Shown: positions 1-8,301 of the stretch, piece by piece
How positions within the stretch are numbered: position 1 is the stretch's first letter
Layout of the letters: each line of letters begins with the position of its first letter
From: DASVBE01 sp963770375
GTDB lineage: Bacteria > Actinomycetota > Actinomycetes > Streptosporangiales > Streptosporangiaceae
Length of the DNA: 64,000 bases
NCBI GenBank assembly: GCA_963770375.1
Contig: CAVYPM010000016.1
Span: 186,001 to 250,000, forward strand
Direction of reading: 5' to 3'
Made by a program: the position numbers and the translations under genes
The notes under the pieces: model-generated
The model's database searches: none
What the model saw: the letters and a program-made list of their open reading frames with translations, nothing else
Told to the model about the DNA's origin: nothing

Positions 1-276
1 CAGCTGGCTGCCCTTGGTCTCGGCGAGCTGGCTGCGGTGATGCACCAGGAAACAGCTCGAGCAGGTGAACTCGTCGGCCTGCCGCGGGATCACGCGGAAC
101 GAAAGTTCCTCGTTCGACAGGTCCGCACCCGGAAGCTCCAGCGACTCGGCCACGTCGTCTGGGTCAACGTCGATCGTCGACGACGACTTGTCCATCCGCC
201 GGGCCTGGAGCTCCTGCAGGCTGTCCTCAGAGAGCTCGTCGTCGGTCTTACGCGGGCTGTCGTAGTCAGTAGCCAT
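1..276 (-). CDS. DUF4193 family protein (3' end beyond window)
   Basis: The visible 92 residues start MATDYDSPRKTDDELSED and run into an acidic stretch, then ELPGADLSNEELSFRVIPRQ and ADEFTCSSCFLVHHRSQLA. This matches the small actinobacterial DUF4193 family, which has an acidic N-terminus and a C-terminal CxxC zinc-ribbon-like part. The first cysteine pair (CSSC) is visible; the rest of the gene lies before base 1. The function of the family is not established. An in-frame ATG three codons upstream (285) is possible, but GGAGG is placed about 12 bases before the ATG at 276, and family members begin MATDYD. Confidence 0.85.
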   Translation of the reverse strand, partial: MATDYDSPRKTDDELSEDSLQELQARRMDKSSSTIDVDPDDVAESLELPGADLSNEELSFRVIPRQADEFTCSSCFLVHHRSQLAETKGSQL

Positions 277-605
277 CTGGGCCATACCCCTCCATGTCAT
301 GCGCTTCGTCGCGCGGGTGTAACGCTCGGGAAGCCGCAGTTGTGCCCGATTCCGGCCGCGAATTCTGTCACGGCCGGCCGCAGCTGGCAGCAACTTGGCC
401 GTACCGGGCCGGCGTGTCGCCGGTTTGCCGCCGATTTCCCGCCGGTTTGCGGCCGGCGGGGGGCCGCCGGGAGCTTTTTAGCGCCCTGGCTGAGCGGCAA
501 ATTCCCGGCGCGGCAACTTTCCTGATCCTCGCCGCTCACCGGCACCGGTTGCGTATGGTACGAACCGCACAACATGCATGCCGTTCGGACCCGCGGAGAC
601 GATGG
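277..605. other. Intergenic region between DUF4193 and the pseudokinase
   Basis: This 329-base stretch separates two divergently read genes and should hold both promoters. I see no credible ORF in it; the long frames that cross it are shadows. The only structure I recognise is a three-unit 11-bp tandem repeat at 419-451, followed by a GC-rich inverted stretch and a short T run near 475. Confidence 0.5.
419..451. repeat. Three-unit 11-bp tandem repeat
   Basis: The units read GCCGGTTTGCC, GCCGATTTCCC and GCCGGTTTGCG with no gap. The period of 11 bp is close to one turn of DNA, so a protein binding each unit would sit on the same face. It lies about 155-190 bases before the pseudokinase start. 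A regulatory role is inference. Confidence 0.45.
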
Positions 606-1940
606 ATGCCCCAGGTCGCGCCATTGCGCCCCGACGATCCCAAGCGGGTCGGCCGCTACCGGGTCAGCGGCCGGCTGACCGGGACCGCGGGCAGCAGCCT
701 GGAGTTCCTCGGCCGGGCCGCGGACGGCGACCGGGTCATGATCTCGCTGCTGGCCGCGGAGCGTACCCCGGACGCCGCCGCGCGGGACCGGTTCACCGCT
801 GAGGCCCGGGCCGCCCGCCGGGTCGCCCCGTTCTGCGCGGCCCGGATCCTGGACGCCGGCCTGGACGGCAGCCATGCCTTCCTGGTCAGCGAGTACATCG
901 CCGGCCCGCTGCTGACCGAGTTCGTCACCGCGGACGGTCCGCGGTCCGGGCCCGAGCTCGAGGCGCTGGCCACCGGGCTGGCCACCGGCCTGGCCGCGAT
1001 CCACCAGGCGGGCCTGGTGCACGGCTCGTTCGGCCCGGAGCACGTCGCGATGGGCCCGGACGGACCGCGGGTGGTCGGCTTCAGCATCACCCCGCCGTAC
1101 GGCACGGCCACTCCGTCCGCGGACATGCTGGCCTGGGCGCAGACCATCCTGTACGCGGCGACCGGCAAGCCCGTGCCGGACCAGGGCGACCTGGCTGTGC
1201 TGCCCGAGCCGCTGCGCGGCGCGGTGGCCAGCTGCGCGTCGGCCGACCCGTCGGTACGGCCCGCCGCCCGGCAGGTCGTGCTGTGGCTGCTCGGTGAGGA
1301 TGATCCGCCCGCCGGCGTGCTGGCGGAAGGGTCCCGGCGGGCCGCCGGGGCGGGCGTCCGCACCGCGGCCGAGCCGGCCGAGGGCACCCGCCCGCCGGCC
1401 GCCGCGGCCCGGCCGCAGCGGGCCAAGGTCATCGGCTGGGTCGCCGCCGCGGTGCTCTGCGTGCTGGCCATCGTGCTGGCCGTGCACGTGCTCCAGTCGG
1501 CAGGCTCGGACCACGGCTCGACGGTCAAGCCCGCGTCGGCGAACCAGCCAGCCGGGGCGGGCAGCGGGTCCGGGCCGACGTCCTCGCCGTCCGCGAAGCC
1601 GTCAACCGCAATCCCGCACCCGCCGGTGACCCTGCCCGCCGCCGTGGGCGGCAACTGGGCGGGCTCGGTCTCCCAGGGCAGCGGCAACATCACTACCAAC
1701 GTCAGCCTCACCGCGAGCACCCCGAACGGGAAGATCACCTACTCGGGCTCGTCGTTCACCTGCTCGGGCACGCTGAAGCTGCGGTCGGTGTCCGGCCCGG
1801 TGCTGGTGCTGCGGCAGGAGATCGACGCGGGGCCGTGCCTGGGCGGGCTGGTCACGCTGACCCAGAGCGGCGCCGTGCTGAAGTTCAGCTTCCGCGGCGC
1901 GTCGAGCACGGCCACGACGGGGGTCCTGAACCGGGCCTGA
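606..1940 (+). CDS. Membrane-anchored protein kinase-like protein (predicted pseudokinase)
   Basis: The 444-residue product starts MPQVAPLRPDDPKRVGRYRV, typical of actinobacterial PknB-like proteins. A kinase-like fold (about 15-240) is followed by a Pro/Ala linker, one membrane helix (about 277-298, WVAAAVLCVLAIVLAV), a Ser/Pro-rich linker and an extracellular beta-rich domain of about 110 residues. Catalytic residues are missing. The HRD loop reads HGSFGPEHV (about 139), the DFG position reads GFS, and no lysine sits where the ATP-binding VAxK lysine should be (DRVMISLLAAE). A catalytically dead receptor or scaffold is therefore inferred. In-frame sequence continues upstream, but conservation begins at this ATG. 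Confidence 0.8.
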   Translation: MPQVAPLRPDDPKRVGRYRVSGRLTGTAGSSLEFLGRAADGDRVMISLLAAERTPDAAARDRFTAEARAARRVAPFCAARILDAGLDGSHAFLVSEYIAGPLLTEFVTADGPRSGPELEALATGLATGLAAIHQAGLVHGSFGPEHVAMGPDGPRVVGFSITPPYGTATPSADMLAWAQTILYAATGKPVPDQGDLAVLPEPLRGAVASCASADPSVRPAARQVVLWLLGEDDPPAGVLAEGSRRAAGAGVRTAAEPAEGTRPPAAAARPQRAKVIGWVAAAVLCVLAIVLAVHVLQSAGSDHGSTVKPASANQPAGAGSGSGPTSSPSAKPSTAIPHPPVTLPAAVGGNWAGSVSQGSGNITTNVSLTASTPNGKITYSGSSFTCSGTLKLRSVSGPVLVLRQEIDAGPCLGGLVTLTQSGAVLKFSFRGASSTATTGVLNRA

Positions 1941-1967
1941 CTATCGATTCAGGGTTACGGTTTGCTG

Positions 1968-2792
1968 TCAGCGGGCGTCGCGTTCCGGGCGGAGGCTGAC
2001 CAGCAGGTCGTGCAGTTCGCCGAACACGCCGGGCCCGGCGGCCAGGGTCATCGACGGCCCGGCGGGCTTCCCGTCCAGGCCCGAAACCTGCGCCCCGGCC
2101 TCGGCCGCGATCAGGCCGCCCGCCGCGAAGTCCCAGGGGTTCAGGCCCCGTTCGAAGAAGGCGTCCAGGCGGCCGGCCGCCACCGAGCACAGGTCGGCGG
2201 CGGCGCTGCCGGCCCGGCGGATGTCCCTGACCTCCGGCAGCAGGGCGGCTACCACCTCGCCCTGGACCCGCCGCCGGCCGGCCTCGTAGCCGAACCCGGT
2301 GCCGACCAGCGCCTGGCCGAGCGGCACCCCGGCGGTGCACTTCAGCGGGGCCGGCGGGCCGCCGCCGGCCCGCCACAGCCAGGCGCCCGCGCCGAGCATG
2401 GCGCAGAACTCCTCGCCCCGCTGGGGCACGTTGACCACCCCGGCCACGACCGTGCCCTGCACCTCGACGCCGATGCTGACCGACCAGTCGGGCAGGCCGT
2501 ACAGGTAGTTCACGGTGCCGTCGAGCGGGTCGACGATCCACCGGACCCGGCCGCTCCCGGACTCCCCGCCCTCCTCGCCGAGGATCGCGTCGCCCGGGCG
2601 GAGGGCTCCGATCCGGGTCCGGATCAGCGTCTCGGCGGCCTGGTCCAGGGCGGTGACCACGTCGGTCGGGCTGGACTTGGTTTCCAGCACGGCGGGCCGG
2701 CCCGCGGGGCGCCGGGCGGCCAGCAGCTGGCCGGCCTCGGCGGCGACCGACCGGGCGAGCTCGAGCAGCTCGCCGGCCCGGGGCAGGGTCAT
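1968..2792 (-). CDS. Inositol monophosphatase family protein
   Basis: The 274-residue protein has the Mg2+-dependent phosphatase signature of the IMPase/FBPase superfamily. ILGEEGGE supplies the glutamate ligands, WIVDPLDGTVNY the first aspartates, and NPWDFAAGGLIAAEAG the C-terminal motif. Family members hydrolyse inositol-1-phosphate, or related substrates such as histidinol phosphate or PAP; the exact substrate cannot be read here. Its ATG overlaps the ferrochelatase stop (ATGA, 2789-2792), so the two genes are translationally coupled. IMPase next to hemH is an arrangement I know from actinobacteria. Confidence 0.88.
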   Translation of the reverse strand: MTLPRAGELLELARSVAAEAGQLLAARRPAGRPAVLETKSSPTDVVTALDQAAETLIRTRIGALRPGDAILGEEGGESGSGRVRWIVDPLDGTVNYLYGLPDWSVSIGVEVQGTVVAGVVNVPQRGEEFCAMLGAGAWLWRAGGGPPAPLKCTAGVPLGQALVGTGFGYEAGRRRVQGEVVAALLPEVRDIRRAGSAAADLCSVAAGRLDAFFERGLNPWDFAAGGLIAAEAGAQVSGLDGKPAGPSMTLAAGPGVFGELHDLLVSLRPERDAR

Positions 2793-3880
2793 CGCCCGGT
2801 CCTGCCGGTGGTCGGCCCGGCAGCGGCCGGCCGCAGCTCGCGGGCCAGGCAGCAGCCGGCCGGGCAGTCGCCGGGCGGCGGCGGGCCGAGCTGGCCGAGC
2901 GCCGCGGGCGGCGTGCCGTGCATCCGCTCGCTCACCAGCGCGGTGATCATCGCCACGAACGCCGGGTCGGTGCCCGGGGTGGCCGCCCGGGCCAGCGGCA
3001 GGCCCAGCCGGCCCGCGGTCTGCGCGGCCTCGTGGTCCAGGTCGTAGCGGACCTCGACGTGGTCGGACACGAAGCCGACCGGGACCAGCACGACGGCGGG
3101 AGCCCCGGCCGCGGCCTGCTGTTCCAGCACCTCGTTCACGTCCGGTTCCAGCCAGGGCACCGACGGCGGGCCGCTGCGGCTCTGGTAGGCCAGCTGCCAC
3201 GGCCGGGGGCCGCCGCCGGGCCCGCCCCCGGCCTGCTCGGCGACCAGCCGGGACGCCTCGGCCAGCTCGGCCGGGTAGGCGCCGCCGTCCGGGCCGCTGA
3301 GCCTGGCCATCGATACCGGGATGCTGTGCGCGGTGAACACGAGCCGGGCGCCGTCCCTGACGTCCTCCGGCAGCGTGGCCACGGCCTGCCGGGTGGCGGT
3401 CGCCAGCGGCCCGACGAATCCGGGGTGGTTGAAGAACTGCCGGAGCTTCTCGATCTCCGGCGCGCCCGGGCCGGCCTGCTCGCGGGCCGCGGCGATGTCC
3501 TCGCGGTACTGACGGCAGCTGGAGTAGGACCGGTAGGCCGAGGTGACGAAGGCCAGCGCGCGGCGGACACCGTCGCGGGCCATCCTGGTCACGGTGTCGC
3601 CGAGCATCGGGTCCCAGTTCCGGTTCCCCCAGTAGACCGGCAGGCCGACGCCGGCCGCGGCGAAGTCCTTCTCCACCGCGGCGAGCAGGTCCCGGCACTG
3701 CTGGTTGATCGGGCTGACCCCGCCGAAGGACTGGTAGTGCTCAGCCACCGCGGCCAGCCGCGCCTCCGGCACGTTCCGGCCGCGGGTCACGTTGCGCAGG
3801 AACGGCATCACGTCATCGGGACCCTCCGGGCCCCCGAAGGAGACAAGCAGGAAAGCGTCGTACGGCGGCGTGGACGGCAT
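2789..3880 (-). CDS. hemH: Ferrochelatase (coproporphyrin III type, [2Fe-2S] cysteines)
   Basis: The 363-residue protein begins MPSTPPYDAFLLVSFGGPEGPDDV, a ferrochelatase N-terminus. It contains the active-site motif VFTAHSIPVSM and the late motif VLVPVGFVSDHVEVRYDLD. It inserts Fe2+ into coproporphyrin III in the actinobacterial haem pathway. Cys122 (SYSSCRQY) and a C-terminal cluster DCPAGCC match the cysteines that bind a [2Fe-2S] cluster in actinobacterial ferrochelatases. The start at 3880 is preferred; an in-frame ATG at 3892 is possible. The 5' end overlaps the open frame of the transglycosylase upstream by 73 bases, an unusually long overlap. Confidence 0.93.
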   Translation of the reverse strand: MPSTPPYDAFLLVSFGGPEGPDDVMPFLRNVTRGRNVPEARLAAVAEHYQSFGGVSPINQQCRDLLAAVEKDFAAAGVGLPVYWGNRNWDPMLGDTVTRMARDGVRRALAFVTSAYRSYSSCRQYREDIAAAREQAGPGAPEIEKLRQFFNHPGFVGPLATATRQAVATLPEDVRDGARLVFTAHSIPVSMARLSGPDGGAYPAELAEASRLVAEQAGGGPGGGPRPWQLAYQSRSGPPSVPWLEPDVNEVLEQQAAAGAPAVVLVPVGFVSDHVEVRYDLDHEAAQTAGRLGLPLARAATPGTDPAFVAMITALVSERMHGTPPAALGQLGPPPPGDCPAGCCLARELRPAAAGPTTGRTGR

Positions 3881-5146
3881 GTCCCCATCCACCAGCTCGC
3901 CGGGCAGAAGTCAGCTGGGCGCGGGTAGGCCTTCGCGTACTGGGCGGCCAGCGCGAGCACCTCGTTGACGTACCAGGTGGCGTGGTTGTAGGCGAACACC
4001 GCGGCGCGCAGCCCGGTCACCGTGCCCTGGCTGGCCCCGTCCGCGCAGAGCATCCGGGCCGCCGAGGGCACCGCGTCGTAGGCGTTCATGATGTCCGGCG
4101 GCCCGGTCCGGCCGAACCCGGAGATCCCCCACACGGCCCAGGTGGACGGCAGGAACTGCATCGGGCCCATCGCCCCGGCGCTGGACGGGCCGACGTTGGT
4201 CCCGTCGGCGCTCTCGATCTGGCCGATCGCGGCCAGGACGGTCCAGGACAGCGACGGGCAGTACCGGGCCGCGGACTGCTGGAACAGCTCCAGGTAGGTG
4301 CTGGGCAGCCCGGACGTGGCACCGGAGCCGGTGGGCAGCGTGGGGGCGTGGCCTGCTCCTCGGCGCGCAGGTCCACGATCCGTGGCCTTCGGGCCGGCGA
4401 TCCGGTGCACGGCCGCGGTCAGCGTGCTCAGGCTGGCCCCGGGGGCGCTGATCAGCGCGGCCACCTGGTGCACCAGGCCGAGCCGGCGGGAGGTGGCGGC
4501 GTTGACGACGAGGTCGATCCCGTCCACGCCCAGCGGCGCGGACCGGCCGAAGGTCAGGGGAATCGTGCGGGCGCCGGTGACCTGGTAGGCGGCCCCCGGG
4601 CGGAGCCCGAGCTTCTGCCGGGCGGCGGGCGAGGCAGCGAACCGGCCGCCCGCCAGCGCGGTCCAGAACCGCTGGTCGGACGCGGTCCGCAGCGGGGTCC
4701 AGGCGCGGAACTGGCTGGGCCGGACGCCGATCACGCTGACCGCGCGGTTCCCGGCCTTGATCTCGCCGCCGTCGAACCCGACCACGTGCCGGACCCCGGT
4801 CAGCTTCCTGATCTTCGCAATGGCCGCCGGGCTGAGCCCCTGCGGCGCGACCACGAGCAGGTCGGGCAGGATGATCTGGCTGACCGGCGCGGCGTCGGTG
4901 GCCCCGGCGGGCAGCTTCGCGTGCCAGGCCCATGCGGGGGAACACCACCGAGACGGGCGGCACCGTGGCTGGACTGTGCGCGGCGGTCAGCTGGACAGCG
5001 GTGGCCGCGGTGGCCGCCCCGGCGGGGACGGCCGCGATGAGCGTCCCGGCGCCGATGGCGAGCCCGAGCCCGGCCAGCGCCGCGCCGCGCAGCAGCCTCG
5101 CGGCGCTCACGGTCAGTAGCGGCCCCGGCCGCGGCAGGCTTCTCAT
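3808..5146 (-). CDS. Lytic murein transglycosylase (frameshifted)
   Basis: A signal peptide (MRSLPRPGPLL, then GLGLAIGAGTLIAAVPAGAA) starts at 5146 in one frame. The rest continues in another frame, switching at a run of five G (4936-4940). With one base removed the protein reads VFPAWAWHAKLPAGA and is continuous. The catalytic part contains WTVLAAIGQIESADGTN, GAMGPMQFLPSTW and AVFAYNHATWYVNEVL. This is the SLT/MltB-like fold with its catalytic glutamate, which cleaves peptidoglycan to 1,6-anhydro products. A second small disturbance near 4330-4380 is possible, because the adjacent frame reads MDLRAEEQATPP. The tail overlaps hemH. The homopolymer position favours a sequencing indel over a dead gene. 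Confidence 0.82.
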
Positions 5147-5277
5147 CGCCCAACCACGATAACCACCCGATCCAAATGTCCCCAGAGCCAGATAGCCCCT
5201 AGGACCCGGGACATTCCGCCCAGTCTGCGGCCCCGGCCATTCCGCCCAGGCCGGACGGCCCCGCCCGCTCCCCGCCC

Positions 5278-5327
5278 GATCGAAGTGCCATTGATCGGTA
5301 TCTATCCCCATCAACGGCACTTCGATC
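5278..5327. repeat. 12-bp inverted repeat with 26-bp spacer
   Basis: The arms are GATCGAAGTGCC (5278-5289) and GGCACTTCGATC (5316-5327), a perfect match. It lies between the divergent starts of the transglycosylase and the lactone oxidase. The core ATCGAAGTGCC recurs in a second inverted repeat at 9286-9331. Confidence 0.6.
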
Positions 5328-5377
5328 AGTGTTCCGGACGGCGGCGCCGCCGGGCCGGGATTCGGTAGTGTCCGGGC

Positions 5378-6688
5378 ATGGCTGGCAGCAGCGCCGGTAT
5401 CTGGCGGAACTGGGCGGGCACCGAGTCGGCGACGCCCCGCGAGATCATGACCCCCCGCTCGGCCGGGGAGGTCCAGGCGGCCGTCCGGCGGGCCGGCGAG
5501 ACCGGGCTCACCGTGCGCATGACCGGCTCCGCGCATTCGTTCACCGGCGCCGCGGTCTGCGACGGGCTGCTGCTGAGGCCCAGCGGGCTGCGCCGGATCA
5601 GGTCGGTGGACGCCGGGGCCGGCCTGGTCACGGTGGAGGCCGGCTGCCCGCTGCGGCTGCTGAACGACGAGCTCGCCCGCCACGGCCTGGCCCTGGCCAA
5701 CATGGGCGACATCCAGGTGCAGACGGTGGCCGGCGCGATCCAGACCGGTACCCACGGCACCGGCCGGGACCTCGGCGGGATGGCCGCCCAGGTGGCCGGC
5801 CTCGAGCTGGTGCTGGCCGACGGCAGCCTGGTGACCTGCTCGGCGGACGAGCGGCCGGACCTGTTCGCCGCGGCCCGGATCGGCCTGGGCGCACTCGGCG
5901 TGCTGACCGCGGTGACGTTCCGGGTGGTGCCCGCGTTTCTGCTCACCGCGGTCGAGGAGCCGATGCGCTGGTCCGAGGTGGTGGGCCGGCTGGACGAGCT
6001 GACCAGCGCCAACGAGCACTTCGAGTTCTACTGGTTCCCGCACACCGACGGCTGCCTGACCAAGCGGAACAACCGGTCGGACGGCCCGGCCCGGCCGCTC
6101 CCCCGGTGGCGCTACCAGCTGGACGACGAGTTCCTGTCCAACACGCTGTTCGGCGCGGTCTGCGCAGCCGGCCACCGGGCGCCGGGCCTGATCCCCCGGG
6201 TCAACCGGATGGCCAGCCGGGCGCTGAGCGCGCGGACCTACACCGACACCTCGTACAAGGTGTTCACCAGCCCGCGCCGGGTCCGGTTCAAGGAGCAGGA
6301 GTACGCGGTCCCCCGGGCCGCGCTGGCCGACGTGCTGACCGGGCTGCGCTCGCTGATCGAGGCGCGGGACTGGCGGATCAGCTTCCCGATCGAGGTGCGG
6401 GTCACCCCGGCCGACGACCTGTGGCTGTCCACCGCGTACGGCCGGGACAGCGCCTACCTCGCGCTGCACGTCTACCACCGGTCCGCGCACGAGGCGTACT
6501 TCGCCGGCACCGAGGCACTGCTGGTGTCCGCGGGCGGCCGGCCGCACTGGGGCAAGATGCACAGCCGGGACGCGGGCGACCTGGCCGCCGCGTACCCGAT
6601 GTTCGGCAAGTTCACCGCGCTGCGCGACGAGCTCGACCCGGACCGCCGGTTCGCCAACCCGTACCTGACCCGCGTCCTCGGCCCGTAG
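5378..6688 (+). CDS. D-arabinono-1,4-lactone oxidase / L-gulonolactone oxidase family FAD enzyme
   Basis: The 436-residue protein has an N-terminal FAD-binding (PCMH/VAO) domain with VRMTGSAHSFTGAAVCDG, VEAGCPLRLLNDEL and VAGAIQTGTHGTGRDLGG. The C-terminal ALO domain ends with HWGKMHSRD and FANPYLTRVLGP. Enzymes of this group oxidise an aldono-1,4-lactone at C2 with O2 or another acceptor. The mycobacterial relative is an L-gulono-1,4-lactone dehydrogenase, so the exact sugar lactone is uncertain. The length is typical. It is a single gene, divergent from the transglycosylase. Confidence 0.9.
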   Translation: MAGSSAGIWRNWAGTESATPREIMTPRSAGEVQAAVRRAGETGLTVRMTGSAHSFTGAAVCDGLLLRPSGLRRIRSVDAGAGLVTVEAGCPLRLLNDELARHGLALANMGDIQVQTVAGAIQTGTHGTGRDLGGMAAQVAGLELVLADGSLVTCSADERPDLFAAARIGLGALGVLTAVTFRVVPAFLLTAVEEPMRWSEVVGRLDELTSANEHFEFYWFPHTDGCLTKRNNRSDGPARPLPRWRYQLDDEFLSNTLFGAVCAAGHRAPGLIPRVNRMASRALSARTYTDTSYKVFTSPRRVRFKEQEYAVPRAALADVLTGLRSLIEARDWRISFPIEVRVTPADDLWLSTAYGRDSAYLALHVYHRSAHEAYFAGTEALLVSAGGRPHWGKMHSRDAGDLAAAYPMFGKFTALRDELDPDRRFANPYLTRVLGP

Positions 6689-6708
6689 ACGGCCCGGCAC
6701 CGGCGCGG

Positions 6709-7218
6709 TCAGCTGGTCGCGGCTTCGAGCGTGAAGCAGCGATGCAGCAGGGTCGCCCGCGCGGTAGGGGGACCGCTGACCCGGACCATCGGCGTTATCG
6801 TCGCGGGCACGCCGGCGCCGGGCCCGAACAGGGCGAAGGTCGTGCGGGTCTCGAAGAATTCCTGGTGGTTGGCGAAGTTGGCCGGGCCTTCCTGACCTTC
6901 CTGCGGCGCGAAGTGGTTGTTGCCCTGGTCCATCTTCCAGGCGATCCGGACCTCGGCGCCGGCGTCCACGCCAACGTCTGCGGTCACCTCGGCCTTCACT
7001 GCGTCGAGTGACGGCGTGACAGTAATGGGGTCGGTGAGCGGAACGTAGCCGCGGGCCGCGGTGATCGCGATCGTGCCCAGGTCACAAACGGCCTGGGGGC
7101 GCGGCAGGGCCCCGGCCGGCTGGGCCTGGACGAACGTGGCCGTGAGTACCGCGGCGGCGCCGGCCGCGGTGGCGACGGCCGCCGTCCGGCTGCGGAGGGC
7201 GCGGGTGAAGCGGGTCAT
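6709..7218 (-). CDS. Secreted protein of unknown function
   Basis: The 169-residue product begins MTRFTRALRSRTAAVATAAG followed by a hydrophobic core and QAQPAGA, a Sec-type signal peptide with likely cleavage after an AxA-like site near residue 37. The mature part is about 130 residues, beta-rich by appearance, with two cysteines (AVCDLG and LLHRCFTL) that could form a disulfide. A well-placed GGGAG ribosome site precedes the ATG. I do not recognise the family. Confidence 0.65.
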   Translation of the reverse strand: MTRFTRALRSRTAAVATAAGAAAVLTATFVQAQPAGALPRPQAVCDLGTIAITAARGYVPLTDPITVTPSLDAVKAEVTADVGVDAGAEVRIAWKMDQGNNHFAPQEGQEGPANFANHQEFFETRTTFALFGPGAGVPATITPMVRVSGPPTARATLLHRCFTLEAATS

Positions 7219-7593
7219 GATCTATCTCCCTACTGCGCTGAGCGTGCTGTCCAGCGACTCCACGCATGGCCGCAGGGCCTGGGTTCAGGTGGTGGGGAGG
7301 GGTCCCCAGATGCCTGTCTTAACGGTGTGATGGCAGCTAGCATCGGGTAGGAGGCAGGGCATGATCCTGGCTCCCCCCGCTGGGCTTGCTCTGAACCGGC
7401 TCTGTACTGTTGGCCGGGTCAGGCAGCCGCGCCCGCCCGGCGGAAATGCAGTGGTTCCGCCCTTATCAGCGGCTAGTCTCGCCTGAAACCAGGCGGGGGC
7501 CGCGTACGGGGCAGCGGGGCAATATCTGCAGCGGCGGGTCGCTGGCAGGCAGACGCTCCTGAAGGCATGACGGAAGCACAGAAGGAGCGACTC
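7219..7593. other. Intergenic region upstream of the secreted protein and tetR
   Basis: This 375-base stretch between two divergent genes has no convincing ORF. It contains two inverted repeats: GGCGGAA/TTCCGCC (7439-7461) and a short hairpin CGCCTG-AAAC-CAGGCG (7480-7495). Both are candidates for TetR operators or leader structure. Confidence 0.45.
7439..7461. promoter_or_regulatory. Inverted repeat, possible TetR operator
   Basis: The perfect 7-bp arms GGCGGAA and TTCCGCC are separated by 9 bases, a size normal for TetR-family operators. It lies about 140 bases before tetR. Binding by that regulator is inference from position. Confidence 0.3.
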
Positions 7594-8301
7594 GTGGCTA
7601 CACCAGCTTCGCCCCGGTCCGGCTCGGGCGTGACCGCGCGGCGCCCGTCGCTGGGCGGCGGCACCCCGGCCCAGGGCCGGGAACTGGGGGCGCAGGGCCG
7701 CAAGACAGTGCACAAGCTGCTCGAGGCCGGTCTGACCGAGTTCGACGAGAAGGGCTTCCAGGCGGTCCGCGTCGACGACGTCGTGCGCCGGGCCAAGACC
7801 TCGCACGGGACGTTCTACCTGTACTTCTCCAACAAGGACGACCTGTTCAAGGCGCTGCTGCGGGACGCCCTGCACGACATGGAGATCATCACCGGCGAGT
7901 TCCCGGTCGTCACCAGGAACGAGGCCGGGCACGCCGCGCTGCGCCGGTGGATCAGCACGTTCTGCGACACCTACGCCGACCACGCCCCGGTGATCCGCGT
8001 CCTCAGCCAGGCTGACCTGGTCAGTGAGGAAGTCTGGGGAGACGGCCTGCAGCTGCTGTTCCGGCTGGCCGAGGCGATCACCCAGGGGATGACCGCGGCC
8101 GTGCGCGCCGCCCGGGCGGCCGCCGCCCCGCCGGGCACCCAGCCGGAAGAGCCGGCGCCGGGCCACGCCGAGCTGACCGCGGTGGCCTGCCTGATGATGC
8201 TCGAGCGGGTGAACTACCTGCTCAGCGTCGAGGTCCGGCTGCCCAAGGACGAGATGGTCGACCGCCTCGCGGCGATCATCTACGCCGCCTTCGCGTCGTA
8301 G
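7594..8301 (+). CDS. TetR/AcrR family transcriptional regulator
   Basis: The 235-residue protein has an N-terminal TetR helix-turn-helix: GRKTVHKLLEAGLTEFDEKG, then VRVDDVVRRAKTSHGTFYLYFSNKDDLFKALL. The C-terminal helical ligand-binding half is unspecific. The GTG start at 7594 is chosen because GAAGGAG lies 6 bases before it; an in-frame ATG at 7567 lacks such a site. The 3' end overlaps the convergent EamA exporter gene by 22 bases, so the regulator may control that gene or act divergently. Confidence 0.88.
   Translation: MATPASPRSGSGVTARRPSLGGGTPAQGRELGAQGRKTVHKLLEAGLTEFDEKGFQAVRVDDVVRRAKTSHGTFYLYFSNKDDLFKALLRDALHDMEIITGEFPVVTRNEAGHAALRRWISTFCDTYADHAPVIRVLSQADLVSEEVWGDGLQLLFRLAEAITQGMTAAVRAARAAAAPPGTQPEEPAPGHAELTAVACLMMLERVNYLLSVEVRLPKDEMVDRLAAIIYAAFAS

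Noticed and set aside
3911..6700. 929-codon open frame on the minus strand
   Set aside because: It is antisense to the lactone oxidase and has low-complexity, Arg/Pro-rich composition. Only its last part (the signal peptide from 5146) is real and belongs to the transglycosylase.
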